Part shown: one piece after another, positions 41,276 to 49,739 of the stretch
Layout: the number at the start of each line of letters is the position of its first letter
Position numbering within the stretch: the stretch's first letter is position 1
Assembly: GCF_019468565.1 (NCBI RefSeq)
Contig: NZ_CP080521.1
Coordinates: 6,882,001 to 6,946,000, forward strand
DNA from: Pseudonocardia sp. DSM 110487
GTDB taxonomy: Bacteria; Actinomycetota; Actinomycetes; Mycobacteriales; Pseudonocardiaceae
DNA: 64,000 nucleotides
Reading direction: 5' to 3'
Translations under genes and position numbers: made by a program
The notes under the pieces: model-generated
What the model saw: the letters and a program-made list of their open reading frames with translations, nothing else
Database searches by the model: none
What the model was told of the DNA's origin: nothing

Positions 41276-42155
41276 CGGCCGCCGCGACCCGCAGGTGCTC
41301 GGCGAGCGCCGACGCCGCGGGCATCCGGTCCGTCGCGCCCCAGGCCAGCAGGTGGTGCCTTCGTGACCACGGGTCCTGCAGCTCGCACACGTCCAGCCGC
41401 TGGTCGCCCTCGACCGCCCGGCGCGGCGCGATGGCCAGCCCGACGCCCGCGGCCGCGAGGGCGACGAGGACGTTGATGTCGGCGACGGTGGTGCGGTAGC
41501 GCGCCGCGGGGGCGTGCGGGCCGAGATTCTTCTCGATCCAGCGCCGCAACGACGAGTCCCCGTCCAGCCCCACCAGCGGGTGCTCGGCCACCTCCCGATA
41601 GGCCAGCGAGGTCCGTCCCGCGAGGATCCCGCCCGCCTGGCCGATCACGACGAGGGAGTCGTCGCCGAGGAGCTCGATGCGGACATCGCTGTCGCCCGCC
41701 TCGTTGTCGATCACCACCCCCAGGTCGGCAGCACCGTCGGCCAGCATCCGCAGGGTGTTCGGGGTCCGGCTCTCGTGGACGTCGACGTCGGCGTCCGGGT
41801 GCTCGCGCAGGAAGGTGACCAACGCCTGCGGTACGAGCCGGTACATCGCGGACCCGCCGGCCAGCAGCGTCAGCGGGGCGGCGGGGCGCCGGCTGTAGCT
41901 GGTGACGGCCCCCTCGAGGCGCGCGGCGTGGGCGAGGACGTCGCGCGCGTGGCGCGCCAGCGTCGTGCCGGCCGGCGTCGGCCGCACCCCACGCCGCCCC
42001 CGGACGAGCAGCGCCACCCCGGCGTGGTGTTCGAGGGACCGGACCCGCGCGCTCGCCGAAGGCAGGCTGAGGTGCATCCGCCGCGCACCGGCCGTGATCG
42101 ACCCCTCGGCCACGATGTGGAGGAAGAGCCGCAGGTCGTCCAGGTCGTAACGCAC
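41265..42155 (-). CDS. LysR-family transcriptional regulator
   Basis: A 296-residue regulator. The N-terminal winged helix-turn-helix is DDLRLFLHIVAEGSITAGARRMHLSLPSASARVRSLEHHAGVALLVRG (residues 5-52), and the rest is the periplasmic-binding-like effector domain (VPQALVTFLREHPDADVDVHE). The ligand is unknown. It is divergent from a TauE/SafE-like exporter, with an inverted repeat between the two genes that is a likely LysR box. Confidence 0.93.
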   Translation of the reverse strand: MRYDLDDLRLFLHIVAEGSITAGARRMHLSLPSASARVRSLEHHAGVALLVRGRRGVRPTPAGTTLARHARDVLAHAARLEGAVTSYSRRPAAPLTLLAGGSAMYRLVPQALVTFLREHPDADVDVHESRTPNTLRMLADGAADLGVVIDNEAGDSDVRIELLGDDSLVVIGQAGGILAGRTSLAYREVAEHPLVGLDGDSSLRRWIEKNLGPHAPAARYRTTVADINVLVALAAAGVGLAIAPRRAVEGDQRLDVCELQDPWSRRHHLLAWGATDRMPAASALAEHLRVAAAAAG

Positions 42156-42159
42156 GCGT

Positions 42160-42186
42160 CCAGCCTAAGGCTGCAACGAAGGCTGG
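42160..42186. promoter_or_regulatory. LysR-box candidate
   Basis: CCAGCCT (42160-42166) and AGGCTGG (42180-42186) form a perfect seven-base inverted repeat with a 13-base centre, starting five bases upstream of the LysR start codon. Its position in the divergent promoter fits autoregulation and control of the exporter. Confidence 0.5.
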
Positions 42187-42238
42187 ATTCGGGGATCGCG
42201 CATTGTGGATCTCCCCGTCCACGGGCGATCCTCGGGTG

Positions 42239-43000
42239 GTGTCGGCGATGCTGCTCGTGCTGCTGGCGGGCTTCGCCGCCGGTGCCCTGAACGCGGTCGG
42301 CGGGGGCGGCACGTTCGTGGCCCTGCCCGCCCTTGTCGCCGCCGGGCTGCCTCCCGTCACGGCCAACGCCGCGTCGACCGTTGCGCTCGTGCCCGGGTCG
42401 CTGGCGAGCGCGTGGGTGTACCGCCCGGACGTCCGCCCCGTCGGCTCGACGTCCACGTGGGCGCTGACGGCGGCCAGCATGGGTGGCGGCCTGATCGGGG
42501 CCATCCTGCTGCTCGCGCTGCCCTCGGCGTCGTTCGACGCCGCGGTGCCGTGGCTCCTCGCGTTCGCCACCGCGGTGCTGGCGTTCGGGCGCAGGGCCCT
42601 CAGCGCCATGAGCACCGCACTGGGCCGCCCGATCGGCATGGGCTCCCGGGCCGTCCTCGCCTGGCAGTTCGTCCTCTCGGTGTACGGCGGGTACTTCGGC
42701 GGCGCGGTCGGCATCCTCATGCTCGCCGTGTGGACCATCGGCGTCGGCCTCGATCCGGCGGCGAGCAACCCGACGCGGGTCACCCAGGTCGCGGCCGTCT
42801 ACGTCGCCGCGACGACGCTGTTCCTGTTCGCCTCCGACGTGCTGCTGGCGCCGCTGCTCCCGGCAGGCATGCTGGTCGGCGCGCTGGCCGGTGGGGTCGC
42901 GGGCGCCTTCGTGGCGCGTCGCATGCCGGCCCGGCTGCTGCGCGCGATCGTGCTGGGGACCGCCGCGACGATGACCGTCCTCTACTTCCTGCGCGGGTAG
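42239..43000 (+). CDS. TauE/SafE (TSUP) family membrane transporter
   Basis: A 253-residue integral membrane protein with about eight hydrophobic helices. LLVLLAGFAAGALNAVGGGGTFVALPALVAAGLPPVTANAASTVALVPGSLAS is the first TSUP repeat and VYGGYFGGAVGILMLAVWTIGVGLDPAASNPTRV the second. Members export sulfite, sulfoacetate or other small organosulfur or carboxylate anions; the substrate here is unknown. GTG at 42239 is preferred, GTG at 42236 or TTG at 42203 are alternatives. The divergent LysR protein is its likely regulator. Confidence 0.9.
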   Translation: MSAMLLVLLAGFAAGALNAVGGGGTFVALPALVAAGLPPVTANAASTVALVPGSLASAWVYRPDVRPVGSTSTWALTAASMGGGLIGAILLLALPSASFDAAVPWLLAFATAVLAFGRRALSAMSTALGRPIGMGSRAVLAWQFVLSVYGGYFGGAVGILMLAVWTIGVGLDPAASNPTRVTQVAAVYVAATTLFLFASDVLLAPLLPAGMLVGALAGGVAGAFVARRMPARLLRAIVLGTAATMTVLYFLRG

Positions 43001-43002
43001 CA

Positions 43003-43410
43003 GTGCCGACCTACACCGACTCGTCCCGGGCCAGGCTTGCGATGTCCTTCGAGGCGTGTGAGCTGTCCGACCTCGCCCGCGCGATGGTCCCGATCGACGG
43101 GACCACCACCCTCTCCGACGCCGTGGAGGTCATCGCCGCGGCGCGCCGGTTCCTCGACGCCGCCGTGGTGGCCGAGCGGGCGGCCGGCGCGAGCTGGCAG
43201 GACATCGGCGACGTACTTGGCCTGTCCGCCGCGGAGGCACGCGAGAGGTTCGGGACTGCCGAGGCCCGCTTCCGGCGGCAGCTGCGTTCCACGGACGACG
43301 GTTGGCGCGGGTACCTCGTGCGCGAACCCCTCGAAGCGGCGGAGGACCTCGACGAGTGGGCCGGTGGCGCCGCGCCGGTGTCCGGCGGGCTGCACCCGGT
43401 GGTCGAGTAG
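43003..43410 (+). CDS. Small helix-turn-helix hypothetical protein
   Basis: A 135-residue protein starting with GTG three bases after the TauE-like stop. Residues about 45-85 contain AAVVAERAAGASWQDIGDVLGLSAAEARERFG, which reads as a helix-turn-helix like that of sigma region 4, so it may bind DNA. The remainder is charged and ends in an acidic Gly-rich tail. An ATG at 43042 is an alternative start. I do not recognise the family; co-transcription with the transporter is likely. Confidence 0.65.
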   Translation: MPTYTDSSRARLAMSFEACELSDLARAMVPIDGTTTLSDAVEVIAAARRFLDAAVVAERAAGASWQDIGDVLGLSAAEARERFGTAEARFRRQLRSTDDGWRGYLVREPLEAAEDLDEWAGGAAPVSGGLHPVVE

Positions 43411-43414
43411 GCGG

Positions 43415-44248
43415 TCAGAACAGGATGGTGGCGAAGCTGCCGATCTGGGTGAACCCGATGCGCGAGTACGCGGCCCGTGCCACGTGGTTGAACCCGTTGA
43501 CGTAGAGGCTCGACACGCGACCCATGGCCGTGAGGCGCGCGGCGACGGCGGCCGTGCCCGCCGTGCCCAGCCCGTGGCCGCGCCGGTCGGGGTGCACCCA
43601 CACGCCCTGGATCTGCCCGACCTGCCCGGAGATCGCCCCGATCTCGGCCTTGAACACGACCTCGCCGTTCTCGAATCGGGCGAACGCCCGCCCGGCCGAC
43701 ACCAGCTCCGCCACCCGGGACCGGTAGCCGACCCCACCGTCGCCGAGCCGCGGGTCGATGCCGACCTCCTCGGTGAACATCGCGACGGCGGCCGGCAGGT
43801 AGCGGTCCAGCTCCGCGGGGTGCACCGGCCGCACGTACGGGTCGGCCTCAACGGTGGGCGAGCCGGCGAGCACCATCAGCGGCTGGTCGGCCCGCACCTC
43901 TCGAGCGGGCGCCCAGTGCGGCGCGAGGTCGTCCCACAGCGGTAGCACCAGCTCGGCGCGGCCCACGAGGGACGAGCAGGTGCGCCCGTGACGGCGGGCG
44001 CGCTCGGCGAAGCTGCGCAGCGCGGAGCGGTCGCCACGCAGCGGCACGAGGTTGGCGCCGGAGAAGCAGAGGCCGTCGAACCGCGGCCCGACGGCCCACA
44101 GCTCACCCCCGAGCCGCCAGGGGTCGAGCCCTGCCACCTCGACACGAGCGGCGACCATGCAGGCGGCCACCGGATCGTCGTCCAGGACCGCGCGCACACC
44201 CGCGCGGTCCCGGTCGTCGAGGAGCCGCGCTCCGGCGAGACGAAGCAC
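43415..44248 (-). CDS. GNAT acetyltransferase with DUF4081 N-terminal domain
   Basis: A 277-residue protein. Residues 1-120 are a DUF4081 domain (VRAVLDDDPVAACMVAARVE, LCFSGANLVPLRGD) and residues 130-277 a GNAT fold with the acetyl-CoA loop GVWVHPDRRGHGLGTAGTAAVAARL and YVNGFNHVARAAYSRIGF. The mycobacterial counterpart lies directly beside gcpE/ispG, as here, and is of unknown substrate. The start is uncertain between GTG at 44248 and GTG at 44284; I prefer the shorter one from family length. Confidence 0.9.
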   Translation of the reverse strand: MLRLAGARLLDDRDRAGVRAVLDDDPVAACMVAARVEVAGLDPWRLGGELWAVGPRFDGLCFSGANLVPLRGDRSALRSFAERARRHGRTCSSLVGRAELVLPLWDDLAPHWAPAREVRADQPLMVLAGSPTVEADPYVRPVHPAELDRYLPAAVAMFTEEVGIDPRLGDGGVGYRSRVAELVSAGRAFARFENGEVVFKAEIGAISGQVGQIQGVWVHPDRRGHGLGTAGTAAVAARLTAMGRVSSLYVNGFNHVARAAYSRIGFTQIGSFATILF

Positions 44249-44300
44249 CCCCCAACGATGCCAGACACTCGTGCTCGTGCCCACGACGGGATCTGCCGTT

Positions 44301-45443
44301 TCAGCCGACGGTGATCTGGGGGGTACCCTCGCCCTCGACCGTCTCGGCGATCTTCATCGCCTCCTCGATCAGGGTCTCGACGATGGCGTGCTCCGGTACG
44401 GTCTTGATGACCTCGCCCTTGACGAAGATCTGGCCCTTCCCGTTGCCGGAGGCCACCCCGAGGTCGGCCTCGCGGGCCTCACCCGGGCCGTTCACCACGC
44501 AGCCCATGACGGCCACGCGCAGCGGCACCTCCATACCGGTGAGGCCGGCCGTGACCTCGTCGGCGAGCTTGTAGACGTCCACCTGGGCCCGCCCGCACGA
44601 CGGGCAGGAGACGATCTCCAGCTTGCGCGGCCGCAGGTTGAGCGACTGCAGGATCTGCGCGCCGACCTTGATCTCCTCGACGGGCGGCGCGGAGAGCGAG
44701 ACACGGATCGTGTCGCCGATGCCCTGGCGCAGCAGCGCCCCGAACGCAACGGCCGACTTGATCGTGCCCTGGAACGCGGGCCCGGCCTCGGTGACGCCGA
44801 GGTGCAGCGGGTAGTCGCACTGCTCGGCGAGCAGCTCGTAGGCCCGGATCATCACGACCGGGTCGTTGTGCTTGACGGAGATCTTGATGTCGTGGAAGTC
44901 GTGCTCGGCGAACAGGCTCGCCTCCCACAGCGCCGACTCGACCAGCGCCTCCGGGGTGGCCTTCCCGTACTTCTCCATCAGTCGCTTGTCGAGCGAGCCC
45001 GCGTTGACGCCGATGCGGATCGGGGTGCCGTGGTCCTTCGCGGCGGCCGCGATCTCCTTGACCTTGTCGTCGAACTTGCGGATGTTGCCCGGGTTCACGC
45101 GCACCGCCGCGCACCCGGCCTCGATCGCGGCGAACACGTACTTGGGCTGGAAGTGGATGTCGGCGATCACCGGGATCTGTGACTTCCTCGCGATCGCCGG
45201 GAGCGCGTCGGCGTCGTCCTGGCTCGGGCAGGCGACGCGGACGATGTCGCAGCCGGACGCCGTGAGCTCGGCGATCTGCTGGAGGGTTGCGTTGATGTCG
45301 GCGGTGAGGGTGGTGGTCATCGACTGCACCGAGATCGGGAACTCCGACCCGACGCCCACCGATCCGACCTGCAGCTGCCGGGTCTTGCGCCGGGGGGCAA
45401 GGGTCGGGGCGGGCGGTGCGGGCATGCCCAGGGAGACGCTCAC
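44301..45443 (-). CDS. ispG: 4-hydroxy-3-methylbut-2-enyl diphosphate synthase (IspG/GcpE)
   Basis: Converts MEcPP to HMBPP in the non-mevalonate isoprenoid pathway. The 380-residue protein matches the short bacterial form. The 4Fe-4S cysteines are in IVSCPSCGRAQVD (two) and MGCVVNGPGEARE (one), with the conserved Glu nearby. The N-terminal barrel has TRQLQVGSVGVGSEFPISVQSMTTT and DIHFQPKYVFAAIEAG. The GTG at 45443 aligns with the mycobacterial start. In mycobacteria rip1 and dxr lie directly upstream; here they are absent from the following 18 kb. Ordinary composition. Confidence 0.96.
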   Translation of the reverse strand: MSVSLGMPAPPAPTLAPRRKTRQLQVGSVGVGSEFPISVQSMTTTLTADINATLQQIAELTASGCDIVRVACPSQDDADALPAIARKSQIPVIADIHFQPKYVFAAIEAGCAAVRVNPGNIRKFDDKVKEIAAAAKDHGTPIRIGVNAGSLDKRLMEKYGKATPEALVESALWEASLFAEHDFHDIKISVKHNDPVVMIRAYELLAEQCDYPLHLGVTEAGPAFQGTIKSAVAFGALLRQGIGDTIRVSLSAPPVEEIKVGAQILQSLNLRPRKLEIVSCPSCGRAQVDVYKLADEVTAGLTGMEVPLRVAVMGCVVNGPGEAREADLGVASGNGKGQIFVKGEVIKTVPEHAIVETLIEEAMKIAETVEGEGTPQITVG

Positions 45444-45639
45444 GGAACCCAGTATCCCCGGCGCTGCCTGCGGCCGCCGCTGACGGTGTCCGGAGCCACG
45501 CGTGCCACCGGGACGCCGGCCGGCGCCGATCCGCCGACGGCGAGCGGGCCGGCCGCCGACTGACCTGGATCTTTCACCTGACACCTCCCACCTGCCACCA
45601 TCGGTCATCGACCGGTCGCGGAGAGCGGGGAGGGTGGGC

Positions 45640-46479
45640 GTGCGCAGCGGTGCCCTGGTCCGGAGACGTCAGCTCGCCCGCACCCTGCGCGAGCTGCGCG
45701 TGCACGCGGGCCTGACCATCGAGGCGGCCGCGCCGCTCCTCGACTTCTCCGCGAGCAAGCTGTCCCGCATCGAGAACGCTCACCAGGGCGTCGACGTGCA
45801 CATCGTGCGCAGCATGCTGGATCTCTTCGACGTCGGCGGCGACCGGTGGACCGAGATCCTGGAGCTCACGCGGGAGGCCAGCGAAAAGGGGTGGTGGCGG
45901 GCCTACGGGCTCGATGACCGCGGCTACATCCCGCTGGAGGCAGATGCGAGCACGGTTCGCGAGTTCGCTGCCAGCTTCGTACCCGGGTTGTTGCAGACCG
46001 CGGACTACGCCCGGGTGCTGTTCGAGACCTCGCTGCGCCCGCGATCGGCGGAGATCCTCGAGCGGGATGTGAAGGTCAGGATGATCCGGCAGGAGCGACT
46101 GGTTTCGGCCGAACGCCCCCTCGAACTGCTCGCAGTGATCGAGGAGGCGGCGCTGTACCGCGTGCTGGGAGGCCGCGCGAGGATGCGCGCGCAGCTCGCC
46201 CACCTCATCCATGCGGCAGAACTCGACACGGTGACCGTGCAGATCCTGCCGACGGATGTCGGCGGCCACCCCGGCCTGGACGGAGCGTTCACGGTGCTCA
46301 GCTTCGAGGGGCTCGGCGAACCGGACATGGGCTATGTCGAGCACCCGATGGGCTCGATGCATATCGAGAAGGAGGAGGACGTGGTGCGAGCTAGGGTGGT
46401 CTTCGACCACCTGAGCTCCGTGGCGCTGAGCCCCGCCGAGAGCACCGCGCTGATCGAGCGGGTGATCGCGCAGATGTAG
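45640..46479 (+). CDS. Xre-type regulator with DUF5753 domain
   Basis: A 279-residue actinobacterial regulator. Residues 5-60 are the helix-turn-helix (QLARTLRELRVHAGLTIEAAAPLLDFSASKLSRIENAHQG), and residues 90-275 the DUF5753 domain (FVPGLLQTADYARVLFE, EEAALYRVLGGRARMRAQLAHLI, GEPDMGYVEHPMGSMHIEKEEDV). I chose the GTG at 45640, six bases after GGAGG (45629-45633), over the GTG at 45634. It pairs with the DUF397 gene 22 bases downstream, a common streptomycete-type developmental or antibiotic-control pair. Confidence 0.92.
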   Translation: MRSGALVRRRQLARTLRELRVHAGLTIEAAAPLLDFSASKLSRIENAHQGVDVHIVRSMLDLFDVGGDRWTEILELTREASEKGWWRAYGLDDRGYIPLEADASTVREFAASFVPGLLQTADYARVLFETSLRPRSAEILERDVKVRMIRQERLVSAERPLELLAVIEEAALYRVLGGRARMRAQLAHLIHAAELDTVTVQILPTDVGGHPGLDGAFTVLSFEGLGEPDMGYVEHPMGSMHIEKEEDVVRARVVFDHLSSVALSPAESTALIERVIAQM

Positions 46480-46501
46480 CCGCGACCGCAAGAGGTGCCC
46501 C

Positions 46502-46717
46502 ATGCCCGCCCTGGACCCCGTTGGCGTGGCATGGCGGAAGAGCAGCTTCAGCGGCGGCAACAGCGGTGGGGCAGGCTGCGTCGAGGTGGCCCTCCTCCCC
46601 GGCGGCGAGGTCGCCATCCGGGACACGAAGGACCGCAGCCTGCCCCCACACCGCCACCCCGCCCCGGCATGGCGCGAGTTCCTGGCCGCCGTCCGCGCGG
46701 GCGAGTTCAACTCATGA
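46502..46717 (+). CDS. DUF397 protein
   Basis: A 71-residue DUF397 protein. AWRKSSFSGGNSGGAGCVEVALLPGGEVAIRDTKD and WREFLAAVRAGEF are the family blocks. These small proteins act as partners of DUF5753-type Xre regulators, possibly as antitoxin-like or anti-regulator proteins. It directly follows its Xre partner on the same strand, with 22 bases between. It is short but well supported by family match. Confidence 0.93.
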   Translation: MPALDPVGVAWRKSSFSGGNSGGAGCVEVALLPGGEVAIRDTKDRSLPPHRHPAPAWREFLAAVRAGEFNS

Positions 46718-46744
46718 TCGCCACAAGTGGGGCGCCGAACCCCT

Positions 46745-46786
46745 CGTGAGTGGATACGCGAGCTATAGCAGGCGTATCCACTCACG
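46745..46786. repeat. 42-bp palindromic element, copy 2 (intergenic)
   Basis: Arms CGTGAGTGGATACGCG (46745-46760) and GGCGTATCCACTCACG (46771-46786) pair except at the innermost base, around a ten-base centre similar to copy 1. It lies between the DUF397 stop and the stop of the convergent aldolase, two bases past the latter, where it could serve as a two-way terminator. Confidence 0.9.
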
Positions 46787-46788
46787 AC

Positions 46789-47586
46789 CTACGCGTATTG
46801 CCCCGTCGCCGGGACGACGACCTCCCTGCTGCCCTCGAACGCGCCCGCGACCACCGCGGTGGCGGCTCCCCGCATCAGCGCCGCGTCCGAGCCGACCGTG
46901 AACATGCCGTAGCCGCGGGCGTGCCACCGGTGGACGGTCTCCACGCTGTCGCAGTGGATCCCGGCCACGATGCCGTGCTCCCGGCAGCGGTCGACGATCG
47001 TCTCGATCAGCCGCACGTGGTCGGGGTCGGTCGGAGCGAGGGTCGGGGTCATGCCGTGGCCGAGAGCGAGGTCCGAGGGGCCCACGTACACCGCGTCGAC
47101 GCCGGGCACGGCGAGGATCGCGTCGAGGTTCTCCACGCCACCGGGCGTCTCGATCATGACCGCGACGATCGTGCGCCGGTTGGCCGTCTCGGGGCTGTAG
47201 TCCGGCACGTCGAACGCGGCCCGGATCGGGCCCCAGCTGCGCATGCCGACCGGCGGGTACTTCGCGGCCGCGACCGCCGCCTTCGCGTCCTCCTCGGTGC
47301 CCACCATCGGCACGATCACGCCCTGCGCGCCCGCGTCGAGGGCCTTCATGATGTGGTCGGGCTGGTTCCACGGCACCCGGACGAATGCGGGTGTCGCCGT
47401 GATCGACAGTGCCTCCAGCATCGGCATCATCTGGTCGTAGCCGATCACGCCGTGCTGGGTGTCGATGCACACCCAGTCGAAGCCGCAGCGGCCCATCAGC
47501 TCCGCGGAAAAGGGGCTGGGGATCGAGCACCAGCCACCGATCGTCGCCTCGGTGCCGTCCCACAGCTCACGCAGTGTCCTGCCCAT
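46789..47586 (-). CDS. HpcH/HpaI-family aldolase
   Basis: A 265-residue class II pyruvate-type aldolase that would cleave a 2-keto-3-deoxy sugar acid to pyruvate and an aldehyde. CGFDWVCIDTQHGVIGYDQM holds the catalytic His, VMIETPGGVENLDAILAVPGVDAVYVGPSDLALGHG holds the metal-binding Glu and Asp, and the Arg of FVRVPWNQP is conserved. It is the last gene of a sugar-acid operon (RraA-like, dehydratase, dehydrogenase, aldolase), six bases after the dehydrogenase. It resembles 2-keto-3-deoxy-L-rhamnonate aldolase, which agrees with the rhamnonate-type dehydratase upstream. Confidence 0.92.
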   Translation of the reverse strand: MGRTLRELWDGTEATIGGWCSIPSPFSAELMGRCGFDWVCIDTQHGVIGYDQMMPMLEALSITATPAFVRVPWNQPDHIMKALDAGAQGVIVPMVGTEEDAKAAVAAAKYPPVGMRSWGPIRAAFDVPDYSPETANRRTIVAVMIETPGGVENLDAILAVPGVDAVYVGPSDLALGHGMTPTLAPTDPDHVRLIETIVDRCREHGIVAGIHCDSVETVHRWHARGYGMFTVGSDAALMRGAATAVVAGAFEGSREVVVPATGQYA

Positions 47587-47592
47587 GTCCCC

Positions 47593-48546
47593 TCACACCC
47601 CGTTGACGACGTTGACCGGCTTCTCGCCGGCGAGCACCCGGCGGACGTTCGCCCCCGTCTGCTCCATCAGGTTCGCCCGTGCCTGCTCCGACCCGCCCGC
47701 GATGTGCGGGTTGACGAAGACGTTCTCCATGCTCCGCAGCGGCGAGTCGGCGGCGAGCGGCTCGACCTCGAACACGTCGAGCGCGGCGCCGCCGATGTGG
47801 CCCGACTCGAGCGCCTCGACGAGCGCTGCCTCGTCGACGATCGGGCCGCGGCTGGCGTTGCACAGGATCGCGCCGGGCCGCATCCGGCGCAGCTGCTCCA
47901 CGCCGATGAGTGCCGTCGACCCGGCGTACAGCGGCAGGTGAAGCGTGACGACGTCGGAACGGTCGAGCAGCTCGTCGAACGTCACGGGCTCACAGCCGGG
48001 CAGGTCGCGGGCGACGACGTCGTAGTAGAGGATCCGCGACCCGAACGCCGCCACGCGCGCCGCGACCTGCCGACCGATGTTGCCCATGCCGACGATGCCG
48101 ACGGTCAGTGCGCGCAGGTCGCGGGCGTGCAGGGGCCCGGCCGGTCGCCAGCCGCCGGCGCGCATCTCGCGGTCGAGCCGGGCGCCGTGGCGGACGACGT
48201 TGAGGATCCCCATGAGGGTCCAGTCGGCCACGGTGTCGGCGTTGAAGCCTGCCGCGTTGGCCACCGGGATGCCGAACTCGGCGGCCGCCAGGTGGTCGAT
48301 CACGTCGAACCCGACGGCAGGCTGCTGGATCAGGCGGCACCGGGCCATCCCGGCGAGGGACGCGCGGTCGAGGCGGTGCCGGTGGGTCATGTCCGCGATC
48401 ACGATGTCGGCGCTCGCCACGATCTCGCGGACGGCCTCCGGCGCGGGCGGCTCGGGCGCCACCAGCACCTTGACGTCCTCGGTGCCCGCGAGCTCGCGGA
48501 CCTGCTGTTCGGTCAGTGGGCTGAGACAGGCGATCGTCTCGGTCAT
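47593..48546 (-). CDS. D-2-hydroxyacid dehydrogenase
   Basis: A 317-residue NAD-dependent dehydrogenase of the D-isomer 2-hydroxyacid family. The cofactor motif is VGIVGMGNIGRQVAARVAAFG (residues about 150-170), and the active-site Arg, Glu and His appear in NASRGPIVDEAALVEAL, DVFEVEPL and NPHIAGGSEQ. It would interconvert a hydroxy acid and a keto acid in sugar-acid breakdown. The ATG overlaps the dehydratase stop by four bases. Confidence 0.92.
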   Translation of the reverse strand: MTETIACLSPLTEQQVRELAGTEDVKVLVAPEPPAPEAVREIVASADIVIADMTHRHRLDRASLAGMARCRLIQQPAVGFDVIDHLAAAEFGIPVANAAGFNADTVADWTLMGILNVVRHGARLDREMRAGGWRPAGPLHARDLRALTVGIVGMGNIGRQVAARVAAFGSRILYYDVVARDLPGCEPVTFDELLDRSDVVTLHLPLYAGSTALIGVEQLRRMRPGAILCNASRGPIVDEAALVEALESGHIGGAALDVFEVEPLAADSPLRSMENVFVNPHIAGGSEQARANLMEQTGANVRRVLAGEKPVNVVNGV

Positions 48547-49739
48547 GCGAAGGTCAGCTCCCGCCGCGACTCGATCTTGTTCTCGTCCAGGTCCATGCCG
48601 AGCCCCGGTTGCGTCGGCGGGGTCACCTTCCCGTCCACCGGGTGGACGGGGGTGGCGAGGAACCACTGGTGGAGGGTGTTCCACTTCAGCAGGTACTCGA
48701 TCATCGGCGTGAGCGTGGGCGGCTGGGCGAAGCTGAAGTGCGTGTTCGCGGGCACCGAGTGGCCGTGCGGGATCAGCTGCACGTCGTAGGTGCTCGCGAG
48801 CGCCGCGATCTTGAGCATCTCGCTGATGCCGCCCGCCCAGTAGGTGTCGGGTTGGTAGATGTGCATGGCGCCTGCTGCCATCAGCTGGTGCAGGCCCCAG
48901 CGCGTGTACTCGTGTTCGGCACCGGACACGAGGATCCCGCCGGGCATCCGCCGGGTGATCTCGGCGTAGGAGGCGGGCTTGTCCGGCAGCACCGGCTCCT
49001 CGATCCAGCGAGGCGCGTACTCCGCGAGCCGCTCCCCCATCCGCAGCGCGTACGGGACGTCCCACGACATCCAGGCGTCGACCATGATGTCGACGTCCGG
49101 CCCCAGCGTCTCGCGCAGCGTCGCGACCAGCGCGACGGTGGCCTCGACGCCGGCATTGCCGTCGACCGGACCGTGGCGGGGAAACCACTTCGTGGCGGTG
49201 AAGCCGAGCCCCGCGATCTCGGTGGCCCGCTCCCGCACCTTGTCCAGGTCGAGCGAGTAGCCCAGGGCCGATGCGTAGGCGGGGATCTCCTCGCGCGTGG
49301 GGCCGCCGAGCAGGACGTGGACCGGGACGCCGAGGTGTCGGCCCTTGAGGTCCCACAGGGCGCAGTCGAGCGCGCTGATCGCCATCATCTCGACGCCCTT
49401 GCGCCCGTGGACGGCGTGCCGGTACAGCACGTCCCACAGGTACTCGGTGGCGAGCGGGTCCTGGCCGAGGAGCACGGACGCCAGGTCGGTGCCGATGAGG
49501 TACGCCTGCTGGCGGGTGATCGGCCCCGCGGTGCCCGTGACGCCATCGTCGGTCTCGATGTGCACGAACACCGACGTGACGCGGTTGCCGTCACCGGCGG
49601 CGCCCGGGAGGAACCCCGGCCCCTGTGCCCGGAACTGCGGATAGATGTCGACCGGGCGGATCAGCCGCTCCTCCCAGAACGCGCCCTCGTGGTCGATGGT
49701 GCCGGAGTACTCGACGCAGCGAACGGCCCTGATCCTCAC
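48543..49739 (-). CDS. Enolase-superfamily sugar-acid dehydratase (rhamnonate-dehydratase-like)
   Basis: A 398-residue member of the mandelate racemase/muconate-lactonising group. The capping domain covers residues 1-130; the barrel has the metal ligands Asp in IMVDAWMSWD, Glu in RWIEEPVLPD and Glu in LVSGAEHEYTRWG, and the catalytic His in LIPHGHSVPANTHFSF. Sequence pattern and the FPRHGPVDGNAG loop resemble L-rhamnonate dehydratase. It would convert an aldonic acid to a 2-keto-3-deoxy acid, the substrate of the operon's aldolase. Overlaps of four bases on both sides show an operon. The exact sugar is inference. Confidence 0.92.
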   Translation of the reverse strand: MRIRAVRCVEYSGTIDHEGAFWEERLIRPVDIYPQFRAQGPGFLPGAAGDGNRVTSVFVHIETDDGVTGTAGPITRQQAYLIGTDLASVLLGQDPLATEYLWDVLYRHAVHGRKGVEMMAISALDCALWDLKGRHLGVPVHVLLGGPTREEIPAYASALGYSLDLDKVRERATEIAGLGFTATKWFPRHGPVDGNAGVEATVALVATLRETLGPDVDIMVDAWMSWDVPYALRMGERLAEYAPRWIEEPVLPDKPASYAEITRRMPGGILVSGAEHEYTRWGLHQLMAAGAMHIYQPDTYWAGGISEMLKIAALASTYDVQLIPHGHSVPANTHFSFAQPPTLTPMIEYLLKWNTLHQWFLATPVHPVDGKVTPPTQPGLGMDLDENKIESRRELTFA

